This document shows, piece by piece, positions 35,555-44,672 of a DNA stretch of 64,000 nucleotides (within the stretch, counting starts at the first letter, position 1; every line of letters starts with the position of its first letter). The notes under the pieces are model-generated. The model made no database searches, was not told the origin of the DNA, and saw only the letters and a program-made list of their open reading frames with translations. Source of the stretch: a virus; IMG/VR virus record IMGVR_UViG_3300024503_000494, positions 1 through 64,000 of that record; one strand, 5' to 3'. A program made the translations under genes and the position numbers.

Positions 35555-35799
35555 TGAAAGAAGACTTAATTGCAGATCTTTGGTCTGTTGTTGTTGAGGT
35601 AATTCCAGAAAAACAACGTGCCAATGTGGCAGCAGACTTTGTCAACACTTTAATGGACTATGGTATTAAAGAATCAACTTTAGATAGTCTATTAGGGGTT
35701 GACCCTTACCTAGATAATGCTATAGAATATGTTATCGATGGTGAGGAGATTGAAAGTGATGAGGAAGAAAATTACGGTTACGATGACGACGAGGAATAA
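35554..35799 (+). CDS. Small acidic protein, hypothetical
   Basis: The 81-residue protein starts at the last base of uvsX (TAATG). It has helical segments (KEDLIADLWSVVVEVIPEKQ, AADFVNTLMDYGI) and a very acidic C-terminus (EEIESDEEENYGYDDDEE). Acidic tails often mimic DNA or bind DNA-repair proteins. Position between uvsX and uvsY suggests a modulator of recombination, but no function is recognised. Confidence 0.65.
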   Translation: MKEDLIADLWSVVVEVIPEKQRANVAADFVNTLMDYGIKESTLDSLLGVDPYLDNAIEYVIDGEEIESDEEENYGYDDDEE

Positions 35800-36255
35800 A
35801 TGAATTGGTATGATCGAGTTTCAAAGGATATTTCAAATATTCCAGATGCTGTGGCTTATTATGAAGCCCAATTAACTGAGGCAAAACAAGATGCCCGTAT
35901 AGCGGGGAACATCGAGAAAGCGTCTGCGCAGATGCCCGGCATTGTTGAAAATCGATTTAATCAACTTCAAGAAATTGAAGCAATTTTAGAATACCTAAAC
36001 ATTGAACTTCGTCGGCTTCGTAGTCAACATTTTCGTAAGTATCTTGAAAACTATCAACGTAGCCTCTCCTCTAGAGATTGTGAAAAATTTGTAGAGGGCG
36101 AGGCCGACGTTGTAGACTTTGAAAAAATTATCAATGACTTTGCCCTACTTAGAAATAAGTGGTTGGGTATTATCAAAGCATTAGATCAAAAACAATGGCA
36201 TCTAAGCAACATTGTTAAACTACGTGTAGCTGGTTTAGAAGACGCTACTCTTTAA
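35800..36255 (+). CDS. uvsY: Recombination mediator UvsY
   Basis: The 151-residue, mostly helical protein has NWYDRVSKDISNIPDAVAYY, FNQLQEIEAILEYLNIELRRLR and RKYLENYQRSLSSRDCEKF. This matches UvsY-type mediators of marine T4-like phages as I remember them. UvsY helps UvsX displace gp32. It starts directly after the preceding stop with a GAGG site upstream. The plus-strand recombination operon ends here, where it converges with the minus-strand sugar-dehydrogenase operon. Confidence 0.8.
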   Translation: MNWYDRVSKDISNIPDAVAYYEAQLTEAKQDARIAGNIEKASAQMPGIVENRFNQLQEIEAILEYLNIELRRLRSQHFRKYLENYQRSLSSRDCEKFVEGEADVVDFEKIINDFALLRNKWLGIIKALDQKQWHLSNIVKLRVAGLEDATL

Positions 36256-37046
36256 AACCTCATACCAGGAAATACAGTTTTCTTAACCTGGTTATTATCG
36301 TGATCCATAGTTTTAAATAAATCAAATGGTAGATCTAATTGTTTGCATAGGTCTGCCATTGCTTTTGTGTCTTTAGGCAAACACATTCCTCCATACCCTC
36401 GCATTTCTGGTCCGCAGCTAAGATAATCAGGACTTGATGTTTTTCTTAATAAAAAAGTTTCTAATACTTTGTCGTAGTCTGAATTTAGTTTATCACAGAC
36501 TTCGTACATAACGTTTGCAAATACTACTCGCAAAGCATTAAAAGTGTTTGAATAATACTTTAATATCTCTGCTTCAGTGGGCGTCATTCTAACTGTATTC
36601 TTAGGAAGCCAAGAATGTGCTTCACAGACCTTGTGCCAGGACCTGTCTGTATAACATCCTACTGCTAGTACATCGTGATTTCTTACAAAATCTTCTAGGG
36701 CAGATCGTTCTCTTAAAAATTCAGGAACAAAGCAAATATCTTTATCATTATATTTTTCAATTATAGATTGTGTGGTTCCTGGCACCGATGTTGATTTAAG
36801 AGCGATCACACCCTGATATTTTAAATTTTTTAAATTAGATATTGTTTGATGCACAATTGACAAATCGCATTCGCCATTTTCACCCGACGGTGTTGGCACA
36901 CAAACAAATACAATTTCAGTATCCAATACACTATCGATAGTTGTATTAAATTTAGGATCGTGTTTAGTTACATCGTGTCCTAACATCTTAAATCCTTCAC
37001 CAACAGCACTACCTACTGCTCCCCAACCAATAATTCCTATTTTCAT
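36252..37046 (-). CDS. UDP-sugar 6-dehydrogenase-like protein, short form
   Basis: The protein has 264 residues. A Rossmann motif GWGAVGSAVGEGF is at residues 7-19, and the catalytic-cysteine motif GYGGMCLPKDTKA places Cys near residue 222. These are typical of UDP-glucose or GDP-mannose 6-dehydrogenases, which make UDP-glucuronate. Normal enzymes have about 390-450 residues. The C-terminal nucleotide-sugar binding domain after the catalytic region is missing here. The enzyme may be partial, or may rely on another subunit. It is translated after the epimerase gene, whose stop overlaps its start by ATGA. Confidence 0.75.
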   Translation of the reverse strand: MKIGIIGWGAVGSAVGEGFKMLGHDVTKHDPKFNTTIDSVLDTEIVFVCVPTPSGENGECDLSIVHQTISNLKNLKYQGVIALKSTSVPGTTQSIIEKYNDKDICFVPEFLRERSALEDFVRNHDVLAVGCYTDRSWHKVCEAHSWLPKNTVRMTPTEAEILKYYSNTFNALRVVFANVMYEVCDKLNSDYDKVLETFLLRKTSSPDYLSCGPEMRGYGGMCLPKDTKAMADLCKQLDLPFDLFKTMDHDNNQVKKTVFPGMRF

Positions 37047-37900
37047 ATTAAGCTCTCAACAGTTTTCTTTAATCCGTCTTTCAATGATGTATATTCTGTA
37101 AATCCGGTTAATTTTTTCATCAGGGTAGTATCGGGGCAACGTCTTTTTGCACTACCTTTTGGACCTGGAAGTATTTCTAATTTCTCCGGATCTACTCCCA
37201 TTATGTCTAAAATAATTCTTGCTACTTCAGCAATTTCATTTTCTTCTTGTCTGCCTACGTTAACTATATAATTTTTATTATTTGTCACTAGTCTATGAGT
37301 TATTTCAACAGCATCGTCGATATAACAAAAACTTCTTGTATCATTGCCTTTGATATAATACTCACCTTTGGCAACACGTTCAACAAATTCGCTGATGAAA
37401 TGATCTACCTGACCAGGACCGTAGATATTAAAGTATCTAATAATTAACCAATCTAATCCAGAATTAGCAACTAAGTTTTCTCCTAGTGCTTTTGGTAAAC
37501 TATAGCTCCAGCGAGGATTGATCACATCTTCAAACATCACAGGAACTGATTCATCAGTGGGAACTGGATATAGTCCTTTATCAATAGCACCATTAAAAAT
37601 TTCACAAGTGCTTGTAAAAACAAATTTAGTATCTGTACCTTTATATCTATTAATTAAATTAAATGTTGGTAAAGTATTATTAAATGCAACTTCAGTTGGT
37701 TTTTCGTAGAACAGTTTGGTTCCATTGGTCGCGGCCATATGAACAACGACATCACAATTTGGAGAAGAATTTGTTATGTCTGGTAAACAAAGGTCTTGGC
37801 CTTCTCTTTTATCAAATACTACGGTTTCGTGTTTATCTTTAATTAAATTATAATAATGGCTACCAATAAATCCTCTATGGCCTGTAAGTAATATTTTCAT
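37043..37900 (-). CDS. NAD-dependent epimerase/dehydratase
   Basis: The 285-residue protein has the SDR-extended Rossmann fold, with GHRGFIGSH at residues 7-15 and active-site YSLPK at residues 133-137. It also has the RYFNIYGPGQ sugar-nucleotide motif and a later RSFCYIDDAVE segment. Related enzymes act on UDP- or GDP-sugars (4-epimerases, decarboxylases such as UDP-xylose synthase). Paired with the UDP-sugar 6-dehydrogenase downstream, a UDP-glucuronate-to-pentose route is plausible, but the substrate is not determined here. It is transcribed from a leaderless late promoter. Confidence 0.8.
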   Translation of the reverse strand: MKILLTGHRGFIGSHYYNLIKDKHETVVFDKREGQDLCLPDITNSSPNCDVVVHMAATNGTKLFYEKPTEVAFNNTLPTFNLINRYKGTDTKFVFTSTCEIFNGAIDKGLYPVPTDESVPVMFEDVINPRWSYSLPKALGENLVANSGLDWLIIRYFNIYGPGQVDHFISEFVERVAKGEYYIKGNDTRSFCYIDDAVEITHRLVTNNKNYIVNVGRQEENEIAEVARIILDIMGVDPEKLEILPGPKGSAKRRCPDTTLMKKLTGFTEYTSLKDGLKKTVESLI

Positions 37901-37905
37901 AGAAA

Positions 37906-37913
37906 TATTTATC
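37906..37913 (-). promoter_or_regulatory. Late octamer GATAAATA (minus strand)
   Basis: The octamer ends exactly 5 nt before the epimerase ATG at 37900. A weaker plus-strand octamer-like ACTAAATA overlaps the interval at 37915-37922, so transcription may be divergent. Confidence 0.75.
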
Positions 37914-37948
37914 GACTAAATATGAGCAGTTAATAGAATTGGACTACA

Positions 37949-38689
37949 ATGCGATCTTTTAGAGTAGTGACTACACAACATAAACCTTACTATGACCTTA
38001 TCGGTAAGGAATGTATTCAATCCTTTTTGAAATATTGGCCTAAAGAGGTTTCAATCGAATTATGGGCAGAAAATTTTGAACCCGACATAACAGACCCTAG
38101 ATTAATAATTAAAGATTTTAATAAAATAAATCCTAGATTTGAAAACTTTAAACAATTAATGTTTTCGTCAACAACAAATGACAAAGTATTATCTAAGAAA
38201 ACATTTTGGCTAAAAGGACACGTAGTTTTAACAGCTCTTGAAACTTTTGATTCCGATGTGTTTATATGGTTAGACAGTGATGTAATAACTCATAATTATG
38301 TTACCATTGAATATTTGAATTCTTTAATTCCAGAAGACACATTAGCTGTTGATGTTCCTGCAGGAGGAAAAGGTCGTGATAAAGAAGCAGAAACAGGATT
38401 TTTTGGATTAAATCTAAAAATGAAAGAATCAAAATCTGTTATCGATTACTATAGAGAATATCATACAACACTAAAAATGTTAGATACACCTAGATATATG
38501 GAAACATCCGTATGGTGGTCGGCTATAAAAAATTCAGGTGCAAAAGCTAATCATTTAAAAACATCTAAGGATCATTTGATGCCGTTTATGTATACTGAAT
38601 TAGCTCAATATATGCGTCATTGGGTAGCACAAAAAAATAAGGCTAATTATTCTAAAGGCAGCAGAGAAAAAACTCAGGAAGAACAATGA
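37949..38689 (+). CDS. GT-A glycosyltransferase-like protein (island member 1)
   Basis: The protein has 246 residues. The start RVVTTQHKPYYDLIGKECIQSFLKYWP recurs in the island proteins at 43132 and 43857. DVFIWLDSDVITH near residue 107 is a DxD-like metal/nucleotide-sugar site of the GT-A fold. The rest (LPVDV-like FFGLNLKMKESKSV) fits short GT-A enzymes of phages and bacterial surface-glycan loci. It starts the plus-strand island transcript and is overlapped by the next gene (ATGA). The sugar donor is unknown. Confidence 0.7.
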   Translation: MRSFRVVTTQHKPYYDLIGKECIQSFLKYWPKEVSIELWAENFEPDITDPRLIIKDFNKINPRFENFKQLMFSSTTNDKVLSKKTFWLKGHVVLTALETFDSDVFIWLDSDVITHNYVTIEYLNSLIPEDTLAVDVPAGGKGRDKEAETGFFGLNLKMKESKSVIDYYREYHTTLKMLDTPRYMETSVWWSAIKNSGAKANHLKTSKDHLMPFMYTELAQYMRHWVAQKNKANYSKGSREKTQEEQ

Positions 38690-39264
38690 AATCAACAGCC
38701 CAAGCATATCAAGATTTATTCGTATATTCTTTATTCGGTAATAATGGAACATACATTGAAGTTGGTGCTCATAAACCAATAAAAAACAGTAACACTTATA
38801 ATTTAGAAGTAACGTGCGGCTGGAAAGGATTTGGCATAGAATTCAATGATTCTTTAAAAGAGTTTTGGGAAAAATCTCCTGAAAGAAAAAATAAAATTTA
38901 TTGGGAAGATGCATTGACATTTAATTACATCAATGCATTAACAGAAAATCTTTTACCAACACACATAAATTATTTGTCTTGTGATATAGAACCTCCAGAA
39001 AATACATTTAATGCTCTTAAGAATATTGTTGGTCAAGGAATTACTTTTGATATAATTACATTTGAACACGATTTATATAATTCAACAGTTGACTATAATT
39101 TAATTGCTACTGAGTTTTTATTAAACAACGGGTATAAAGTAGCAGTTACCGATGTATATTATAAAAAAGAAGAAAATTTATTCGAAACATGGTTTTTAAA
39201 AGACAACATAGAATTTAAAACTTGTTCGTTTAATGAATGGAAAGAAAGAACAAATTTGTTATGA
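38686..39264 (+). CDS. FkbM-type methyltransferase
   Basis: The protein has 192 residues. QAYQDLFVYSLFGNNGTYIEVGAHKP, followed by SNTYNLEVTCGWKGFGIEF, is the FkbM-family opening. It includes the SAM-binding loop and the GW-x-G-IE turn, followed by LSCDIEPPENT. FkbM enzymes methylate hydroxyls on glycans or antibiotics. The acceptor in this island is presumably a phage- or host-made sugar, by inference. Coupled overlaps on both sides (ATGA) place it in the operon. Confidence 0.8.
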   Translation: MKSTAQAYQDLFVYSLFGNNGTYIEVGAHKPIKNSNTYNLEVTCGWKGFGIEFNDSLKEFWEKSPERKNKIYWEDALTFNYINALTENLLPTHINYLSCDIEPPENTFNALKNIVGQGITFDIITFEHDLYNSTVDYNLIATEFLLNNGYKVAVTDVYYKKEENLFETWFLKDNIEFKTCSFNEWKERTNLL

Positions 39265-40022
39265 AAAAAATTGTTTTAATTACCGGAGGCTTTGATCCTC
39301 TACATTCTGGTCATATTGCTTATTTTAAAGCAGCAAAGGCATTGGGTGATATTTTAGTTGTAGGCGTAAATTCTGACGCTTGGCTAACACGCAAAAAAGG
39401 TGCTCCTTTTATGCCTTATATGGAACGTGCATCAATTGTACGGAATATAGTTGGTGTAGATTTTGTTATAGACTTTAATGACAGTGACGGTAGTGCTAAA
39501 CACGCCATACAAATGGTGCGTCAAAGTTATCCTCAAGAACGTATTATTTTTGCCAACGGTGGAGATAGAACCAAAGAAAATATTCCCGAAATGGACATCA
39601 AAGACGACAACCTAGAATTTGTGTTTGGTGTTGGCGGAGAAGATAAAAAGAATTCTAGTTCTTGGATTTTACAGGAATGGAAAGCACCTAAGACTGAACG
39701 TCAATGGGGTTACTATCGTGTTCTGCACGAAGTTCCTGGAATGAAAGTTAAGGAACTAACAGTTAATCCAGGTTGCAAATTATCAATGCAAAGACATAAG
39801 TATCGTTCAGAATATTGGATAGTGAGTGAAGGTAGAGCCGATGTTAACAAAATGATGGACAGCGGTTACTCGTTGCCGACTGCTAGATTAGAATTGCACG
39901 ACGAAGAAGATATTCCAGTCGGACAATGGCACCAATTAACAAACCCTTACGATGTGCCTTGTAGAATTGTAGAAATTCAATACGGTGAGCGTTGCGAAGA
40001 AGAGGACATAGAAAGAAAATGA
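39261..40022 (+). CDS. Fused cytidylyltransferase and cupin (PMI-like) protein
   Basis: The protein has 253 residues from ATG 39261, which overlaps the preceding stop. A longer in-frame start at 39237 is rejected. Residues about 1-135 form a nucleotidyltransferase (ITGGFDPLHSGHIAYFKAAK with the HxGH motif at H15 and H18) like glycerol-3-phosphate or ADP-heptose cytidylyltransferases. Residues about 145-253 form a cupin (GMKVKELTVNPGCKLSMQRH and EYWIVSEGRADV) like the isomerase half of GDP-mannose enzymes. The fusion would couple sugar-phosphate isomerisation to CDP-sugar activation. This is inference; catalytic residues of the second half were not all checked. Confidence 0.75.
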   Translation: MKKIVLITGGFDPLHSGHIAYFKAAKALGDILVVGVNSDAWLTRKKGAPFMPYMERASIVRNIVGVDFVIDFNDSDGSAKHAIQMVRQSYPQERIIFANGGDRTKENIPEMDIKDDNLEFVFGVGGEDKKNSSSWILQEWKAPKTERQWGYYRVLHEVPGMKVKELTVNPGCKLSMQRHKYRSEYWIVSEGRADVNKMMDSGYSLPTARLELHDEEDIPVGQWHQLTNPYDVPCRIVEIQYGERCEEEDIERK

Positions 40023-40699
40023 TTAGAATATTCATTGGGTACGATCCTCGTGAAGCCGTGGCGTTTCACGTGTGTTCGAACAGTATTATTAGACAGGCTA
40101 GTTGCCCTGTTAGTATTACTCCCCTGGCGTTGAATACATTCAATGAGTACAAAGAAACACACAGCGATGGTAGTAATCAATTTATCTACTCTAGATTCTT
40201 AACACCTGCCCTATCGGACTTTATGGGCTGGGCTATATTTGTCGACGGCGATATGATTTTAAGAGATGATATTTTAAAATTATGGAATCTAAGAGACGAG
40301 TCAAAGGCAGTAATGGTAGTCAAACACGACTATAAAACTAAGATGACAGAAAAATATCTAGGCAGTAAGAACGAAGACTATCCTAGAAAAAATTGGTCTA
40401 GTGTTATCTTATGGAATTGCAGCCATCCTAAAAATAGAATCTTAACACCTAACTTCATTGAAAAATCTACAGGTGCACAGCTACATAGATTTACTTGGTT
40501 AGAAGACAATGACATTGGCGAATTGCCTAAAGAATGGAACTGGCTGGATGTCGAATATGATTATAACCCAGATGCAAAATTAGTTCATTATACGTTAGGT
40601 ACACCTTGCTTCCACGAATTTGCACATCAAGGAAGTTTTTCAGGCGAATGGCATCTTGAAAGAATTTATGCAGATTGGTGTCAACAAAGGAATCTATGA
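40019..40699 (+). CDS. GT8-like glycosyltransferase
   Basis: The 226-residue protein starts at ATG 40019, overlapping the preceding TGA. The start MIRIFIGYDPREAVAFHV is followed by an SRFLTP region and IFVDGDMILRDDI near residue 77. The latter is the DGDM-type DxD motif of GT8 and GT2 families. Conserved W and H (WNWLDVEYDYNPDAKLVHYT, GEWHLERIY) line the predicted active site. It is the next of several unrelated-family glycosyltransferases in one operon. Substrate unknown. Confidence 0.75.
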   Translation: MIRIFIGYDPREAVAFHVCSNSIIRQASCPVSITPLALNTFNEYKETHSDGSNQFIYSRFLTPALSDFMGWAIFVDGDMILRDDILKLWNLRDESKAVMVVKHDYKTKMTEKYLGSKNEDYPRKNWSSVILWNCSHPKNRILTPNFIEKSTGAQLHRFTWLEDNDIGELPKEWNWLDVEYDYNPDAKLVHYTLGTPCFHEFAHQGSFSGEWHLERIYADWCQQRNL

Positions 40700-41526
40700 A
40701 CAATTGGTTATTTTTAAGCAAAGACGGCCAGGACGAATATATTAATATGTTTGCTATCGGCACCGGAGGAAGAGTGGTGTCGACTGAAGATTTTATCTTT
40801 GAAGATTCCGAAGATCCTATTGTGATGAGAGGAATATTAAAAAAGAAAATAATTCAACAATGCTGGCGTGAACAACGAGATTTTTATTTTATTGACACTG
40901 GATATTTAGGAAATCAAAAAAGTCCTGTAAATCCAATGGGTTGGAAATACTATCATAGAATTGTAAAAAACGATTTGCAATACGAAGGAGATATAATTCC
41001 TAGACCTAATGATAGATTTAAACAGTTAGCTATTCCGATTAGCGATTGGAAAAAAGGCGGAAGAAAAGTTTTAATTGCTGCACCCGATGAAAAACCTATG
41101 AGGTTCTACGGATTAGATCGAGAACAATGGTTGGAAGAAACTATAGAAACAATTAAGAAATATACCGATAGACCGATTGTTGTTAGGGATAGAGTTAAGA
41201 GTAGATTAGATCGTGTAATTCATAATACACTAAAAGAAGCACTCGATGACGATGTTCATTGCCTAGTTACTTTTAATAGTAATTCTGCAACTGAGTCAGT
41301 CCTACACGGAATACCAGCATTTATACTTGCTCCAAGCCATGCGGCTAGTCCAGTAACATTAAGAGACTTAAGCAAGATTGAAAATCCGTATTATGCAGAC
41401 AAGGATAAAGTTTATGCTTGGGCTTGTCATCTAGCATATCTGCAATATCATAACAACGAACTTAGAGATGGTTCTGCAAAAAAGATGTTAGAAGAAACAT
41501 ATGAGTTAATAAAGGAACATAGATGA
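40696..41526 (+). CDS. Capsule-polysaccharide-type transferase (island GT-B paralogue A)
   Basis: The 276-residue protein is one of three paralogues in the island (with those at 42203 and 45102). All end in a motif of type IENPYYADKDKVYAWACHLAYLQYH. Positions about 160-230 include DRPIVVRDRVKSR, LVTFNSNSATESVLHGIPAFILAP and SHAASPVTLRDLS. This is the late S-P-x-G-x-E-A/G-x-P pattern of GT-B polysaccharide transferases such as capsule or CDP-glycerol types. It is probably the terminal transferase of a surface sugar. Start and stop are overlapped by neighbours (ATGA). Confidence 0.6.
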   Translation: MNNWLFLSKDGQDEYINMFAIGTGGRVVSTEDFIFEDSEDPIVMRGILKKKIIQQCWREQRDFYFIDTGYLGNQKSPVNPMGWKYYHRIVKNDLQYEGDIIPRPNDRFKQLAIPISDWKKGGRKVLIAAPDEKPMRFYGLDREQWLEETIETIKKYTDRPIVVRDRVKSRLDRVIHNTLKEALDDDVHCLVTFNSNSATESVLHGIPAFILAPSHAASPVTLRDLSKIENPYYADKDKVYAWACHLAYLQYHNNELRDGSAKKMLEETYELIKEHR

Positions 41527-42206
41527 ACTTAAATTTTATTACCAGTCTTTCTAAAGAATATTGGGAAGGAACAGGAAAATTTTGTCTAAAGACTTGGAAA
41601 AATTTTCCAGGCACAGTGACAGTTTATATCGATCAACAAGAAGGTGACATAGCCTGGATCAATGAACTACCATCATCCTTTGTTAAAAAATTAGTTCGTG
41701 TTCCTAATCTAAATTTAGAAGATAGAGATTCTACAAAAATTAGAAAATTCTGGGGTAAAGCCTGCGCCCAGATATCTGCAATGAGAGAACGAGGTAAAGA
41801 TGAAAGAATAGTTTGGATAGATGCTGACGTTGAACAAACAGCATCCACTTTACCAGAATCTATTTTTTCTTTTAGTTTTATGGAACCAATTGCAATGTTA
41901 AACTCCGGTGACGGCGAAGACTGTTGGGAATCCGGCATAGTTGTTTTTAATCAAACTGCCGATAAGATCGATTTGGTTGTTAGAAAATATGAAAATATGT
42001 ATCTAAATCAAGATAACTTGTTTAGTCTATGGAAACCTTACGATGCACAGGCATTAGGTGCTGTGGCAATGGAAAGAGGATTTTTAAATTTATGCAAGAA
42101 AAAATGTCCTAATGCAGAAGCATTAGCTAATAGTCACTTTGCTCCATATTTTAAACATTGGATTAATAAAGATAATAAAAAATTATTAATTGAAAAGAAT
42201 AAATGA
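41523..42206 (+). CDS. GT-A glycosyltransferase-like protein (island member 2)
   Basis: The 227-residue protein starts with MNLNFITSLSKEYWEGTGKFCL, a variant of the opening shared by the GT-A paralogues in this island. The DxD-like RIVWIDADVEQTA lies near residue 95, and a conserved FWGKACAQISAMRERG segment just before it. It is somewhat shorter than typical GT2/GT8 enzymes and may use a partner. Overlapped at both ends (ATGA). Donor unknown. Confidence 0.65.
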   Translation: MNLNFITSLSKEYWEGTGKFCLKTWKNFPGTVTVYIDQQEGDIAWINELPSSFVKKLVRVPNLNLEDRDSTKIRKFWGKACAQISAMRERGKDERIVWIDADVEQTASTLPESIFSFSFMEPIAMLNSGDGEDCWESGIVVFNQTADKIDLVVRKYENMYLNQDNLFSLWKPYDAQALGAVAMERGFLNLCKKKCPNAEALANSHFAPYFKHWINKDNKKLLIEKNK

Positions 42207-43135
42207 CAACAGTAGCGGTATACCACGGTTCTGTACCAAACAAAAAGAGCCAAGAAAAAATTGATCTTTTAAGATACTTCTCTGAAGGTGCTAGAAGAAC
42301 AGGATCAATAGTCTACGACTATCTTGATCACTCTTATCGACCATCGGATGTGGCCATTATACAAGGTTGGGTCGCTCCCGGTCGGCCAACTGGTAAGCAT
42401 TTACTCTTAAGAAATACTGTTATTCAACAACAACTTAAAAATAAAAGACACGTAATAGGTGTTGACAGCAATTTATTTCTTTATAAAAATAAAGAAAATC
42501 CTTTGCATTATCTCAGATACAGTTTTGATGGAATATTTCCTAATACAGGAATTTATTGTGATACGGAAATTGATCCATTTCGATGGAAAAAAATTAGTCA
42601 TAATTTAAAAATTCAACCTAAAGAGTGGAGAACTAACGGAGACCATATTTTGTTGTTGCTACAAAGAAACGGCGGATGGAGTATGGGAAATCTTGATGTA
42701 CAAGACTGGGCTAACGATGTTATAGCTCAGGTAAGACAATATTCCGATCGACACATAATTATACGACCACATCCTGGAGATAAAGATGCTATAAATTATC
42801 TTAATCCTAGACTAGGTAGATGTAAAATTAAATTTTCTAAAAGAATCACTCTTAGCTATAATAAAAATTTAGAAGATGATTTAGTAGATTGTTGGGCAGC
42901 AATTAATTATAATTCAAGTCCTGCTGTAGGAGCAGCGATTGAAGGTGTTCCTATTTTTGTAATGGATCCTGCCCGTAGTCAGTGCGCAGAAATTGCTAAT
43001 ACTGATTTATCTCAAATTGAAAATCCACAAATGCCCTATAGAGACAGATGGCTTGAACGATTAGCCATGTTTCATTGGAATTTTGACGAACTAAGATCCG
43101 GCGAATGCTGGAGCCATATGAAAAAATTTATATGA
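42203..43135 (+). CDS. Capsule-polysaccharide-type transferase (island GT-B paralogue B)
   Basis: This 310-residue paralogue of the 40696 and 45102 proteins starts MTTVAVYHGSVPNKKSQEKI. It shares RHIIIRPHPGDKDAINYL near residue 187, INYNSSPAVGAAIEGVPIFV near residue 234, and NPQMPYRDRWLERLAMFHWNFDELRSGE near the end. The C-terminal motif recurs in the 45102 paralogue as NPTLPDREEWFLKLCHTEWT. This tandem-duplication style is common in glycan loci under host selection. Probable role: transfer of a sugar or polyol phosphate; unverified. Confidence 0.6.
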   Translation: MTTVAVYHGSVPNKKSQEKIDLLRYFSEGARRTGSIVYDYLDHSYRPSDVAIIQGWVAPGRPTGKHLLLRNTVIQQQLKNKRHVIGVDSNLFLYKNKENPLHYLRYSFDGIFPNTGIYCDTEIDPFRWKKISHNLKIQPKEWRTNGDHILLLLQRNGGWSMGNLDVQDWANDVIAQVRQYSDRHIIIRPHPGDKDAINYLNPRLGRCKIKFSKRITLSYNKNLEDDLVDCWAAINYNSSPAVGAAIEGVPIFVMDPARSQCAEIANTDLSQIENPQMPYRDRWLERLAMFHWNFDELRSGECWSHMKKFI

Positions 43136-43881
43136 AAAAGATTTCTGTTATTACAAGTTTTAACGAAAAATATTATGAGTTAATTGGCAAATATTGTGTT
43201 GCTACATTTTTAAAAAATTGGCCAACTGACATTAATTTAACCTGTTACGTGGAAGAAATGTCATTAACTCCCGATCCACGTATTATACAAATTCCTTTTA
43301 CAGAACTTCCTGTTGAATATTTTGATTTGCAAAAAACAAAATTTAAACAAAGAGTAAAAACTTTTTCTAAAAAAGGTTATTCTGTAATTCACGCTATGGA
43401 AAACATAGATTGCGATCTATTAATATGGATTGATTCTGATGTATTAACACATACAGCGGTTCCTAGAGAATTTTTAGAAAATTTATGTTCGTCTAAAGAT
43501 CTAACTACGTTTATGGGTGTATGGCACGAAGCAAATGACAAAGAATATTTCAGTTGTGAATCAAGTTTTTTTGTTGTAAACAAAACTCATCAAAATTTTT
43601 CATTATTTTCAAAGAGATATCGTGAATATTATGATAATCGATTAACTGAGAATTTAAGAAGATTCTATGACGGTGAAGTCCTTGGAGCAACTATTAAAGA
43701 TTTAGAAAAATTAGGAGGTATGAATGAAATTAATCCTAACTTTCACAAAACTCCGATGCCAAGAACCATACTAAAAGATTATTTTACTCATTTTAAGGCA
43801 GGACTAAAAGAAGATGATGACCTTGATACGAGTATTGAAGAATTAATTGGCAATATTCAAACTGTTCCAGTTTGCCAATAA
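43132..43881 (+). CDS. GT-A glycosyltransferase-like protein (island member 3)
   Basis: The 249-residue protein starts at ATG 43132, overlapping the preceding TGA. The opening MKKISVITSFNEKYYELIGKYC is close to the 37949 paralogue and to the minus-strand 43857 protein. DLLIWIDSDVLTHTAVP near residue 100 is the metal-binding DxD. Its last 25 bases overlap the convergent 43857 gene. The island thus holds at least three close plus-strand GT-A paralogues and one on the minus strand. Donor unknown. Confidence 0.7.
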   Translation: MKKISVITSFNEKYYELIGKYCVATFLKNWPTDINLTCYVEEMSLTPDPRIIQIPFTELPVEYFDLQKTKFKQRVKTFSKKGYSVIHAMENIDCDLLIWIDSDVLTHTAVPREFLENLCSSKDLTTFMGVWHEANDKEYFSCESSFFVVNKTHQNFSLFSKRYREYYDNRLTENLRRFYDGEVLGATIKDLEKLGGMNEINPNFHKTPMPRTILKDYFTHFKAGLKEDDDLDTSIEELIGNIQTVPVCQ

Positions 43882-44672
43882 CTTTCTTTTCTTCTAACCT
43901 TTAGATCTTGAGGCTTACTACGGCCTAGATCTTTTCTACCGCCTTTCAAATGGTCAAGATATGCTCCCCATTCACTGTTAATCAGCGGATGACCTTCTCC
44001 AGTGATAAGATGGCTGCTCCAATCTAATTCATTTAAGGTTGAATTTCGTCGTACGACATCAAATACAAAACTATCATGCCATTCTTCTAAGGTAAAAATT
44101 CCTAATTCTGCACAATCGTACATCCATTGAAATTTTTCTAAGAATTTTTGAACAGCAGGTGAACGCAAATTCATTGCGTAAAGGCCACATTCACTAAATT
44201 TTCCTTTTCTTCCAAGAAAACACAAATCTTTGTCTGCCGGAATTAGACGTTGAATTGTTTCCATGGTAATTGGACTATGACAAATGGTATCTGCGTCCAT
44301 CCAAACTAAAATATCTGCGTCAGTTTCCTTAGCACAGTGAAAAATTGCATAGACTTTGTGGGCAAATCTAACAGCATCCCATTTAAAACCTTTGCCAGCA
44401 TCTTTTCTTCGACTTCGAATAGGATCTGCTGATACATCGCCGTTAGCCTTGGGAACATTTTTCCACTTTTCTTTAAATTTCATAAGCTCTTCAACTTCTT
44501 CAAGGCGTTTTAATGTCACGTGATTGTGATTTCGTATTGCAGGATTACAAAGTTCTGGATAAATGTGAAGGGTGACCTCTTCTGGCCACTTTTCACAAAA
44601 ACTATCTATCATTTTTTGGCCGTATTTTGCACGACCCGCATCATTAAAAGTTGTTACCACTGCATATTTCAT
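43857..44672 (-). CDS. GT-A glycosyltransferase-like protein (minus-strand island member 4)
   Basis: The 271-residue protein is read from ATG 44672, which overlaps the stop of the 44669-45067 gene by ATGA. It starts MKYAVVTTFNDAGRAKYGQKM and has DILVWMDADTICHSP near residue 115, a DxD-type motif. It is related to the plus-strand paralogues. The converging gene arrangement and 25-nt overlap suggest duplication and inversion within the island. Longer in-frame starts at 44687 exist and would extend the N-terminus by five residues. Confidence 0.65.
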   Translation of the reverse strand: MKYAVVTTFNDAGRAKYGQKMIDSFCEKWPEEVTLHIYPELCNPAIRNHNHVTLKRLEEVEELMKFKEKWKNVPKANGDVSADPIRSRRKDAGKGFKWDAVRFAHKVYAIFHCAKETDADILVWMDADTICHSPITMETIQRLIPADKDLCFLGRKGKFSECGLYAMNLRSPAVQKFLEKFQWMYDCAELGIFTLEEWHDSFVFDVVRRNSTLNELDWSSHLITGEGHPLINSEWGAYLDHLKGGRKDLGRSKPQDLKVRRKESYWQTGTV

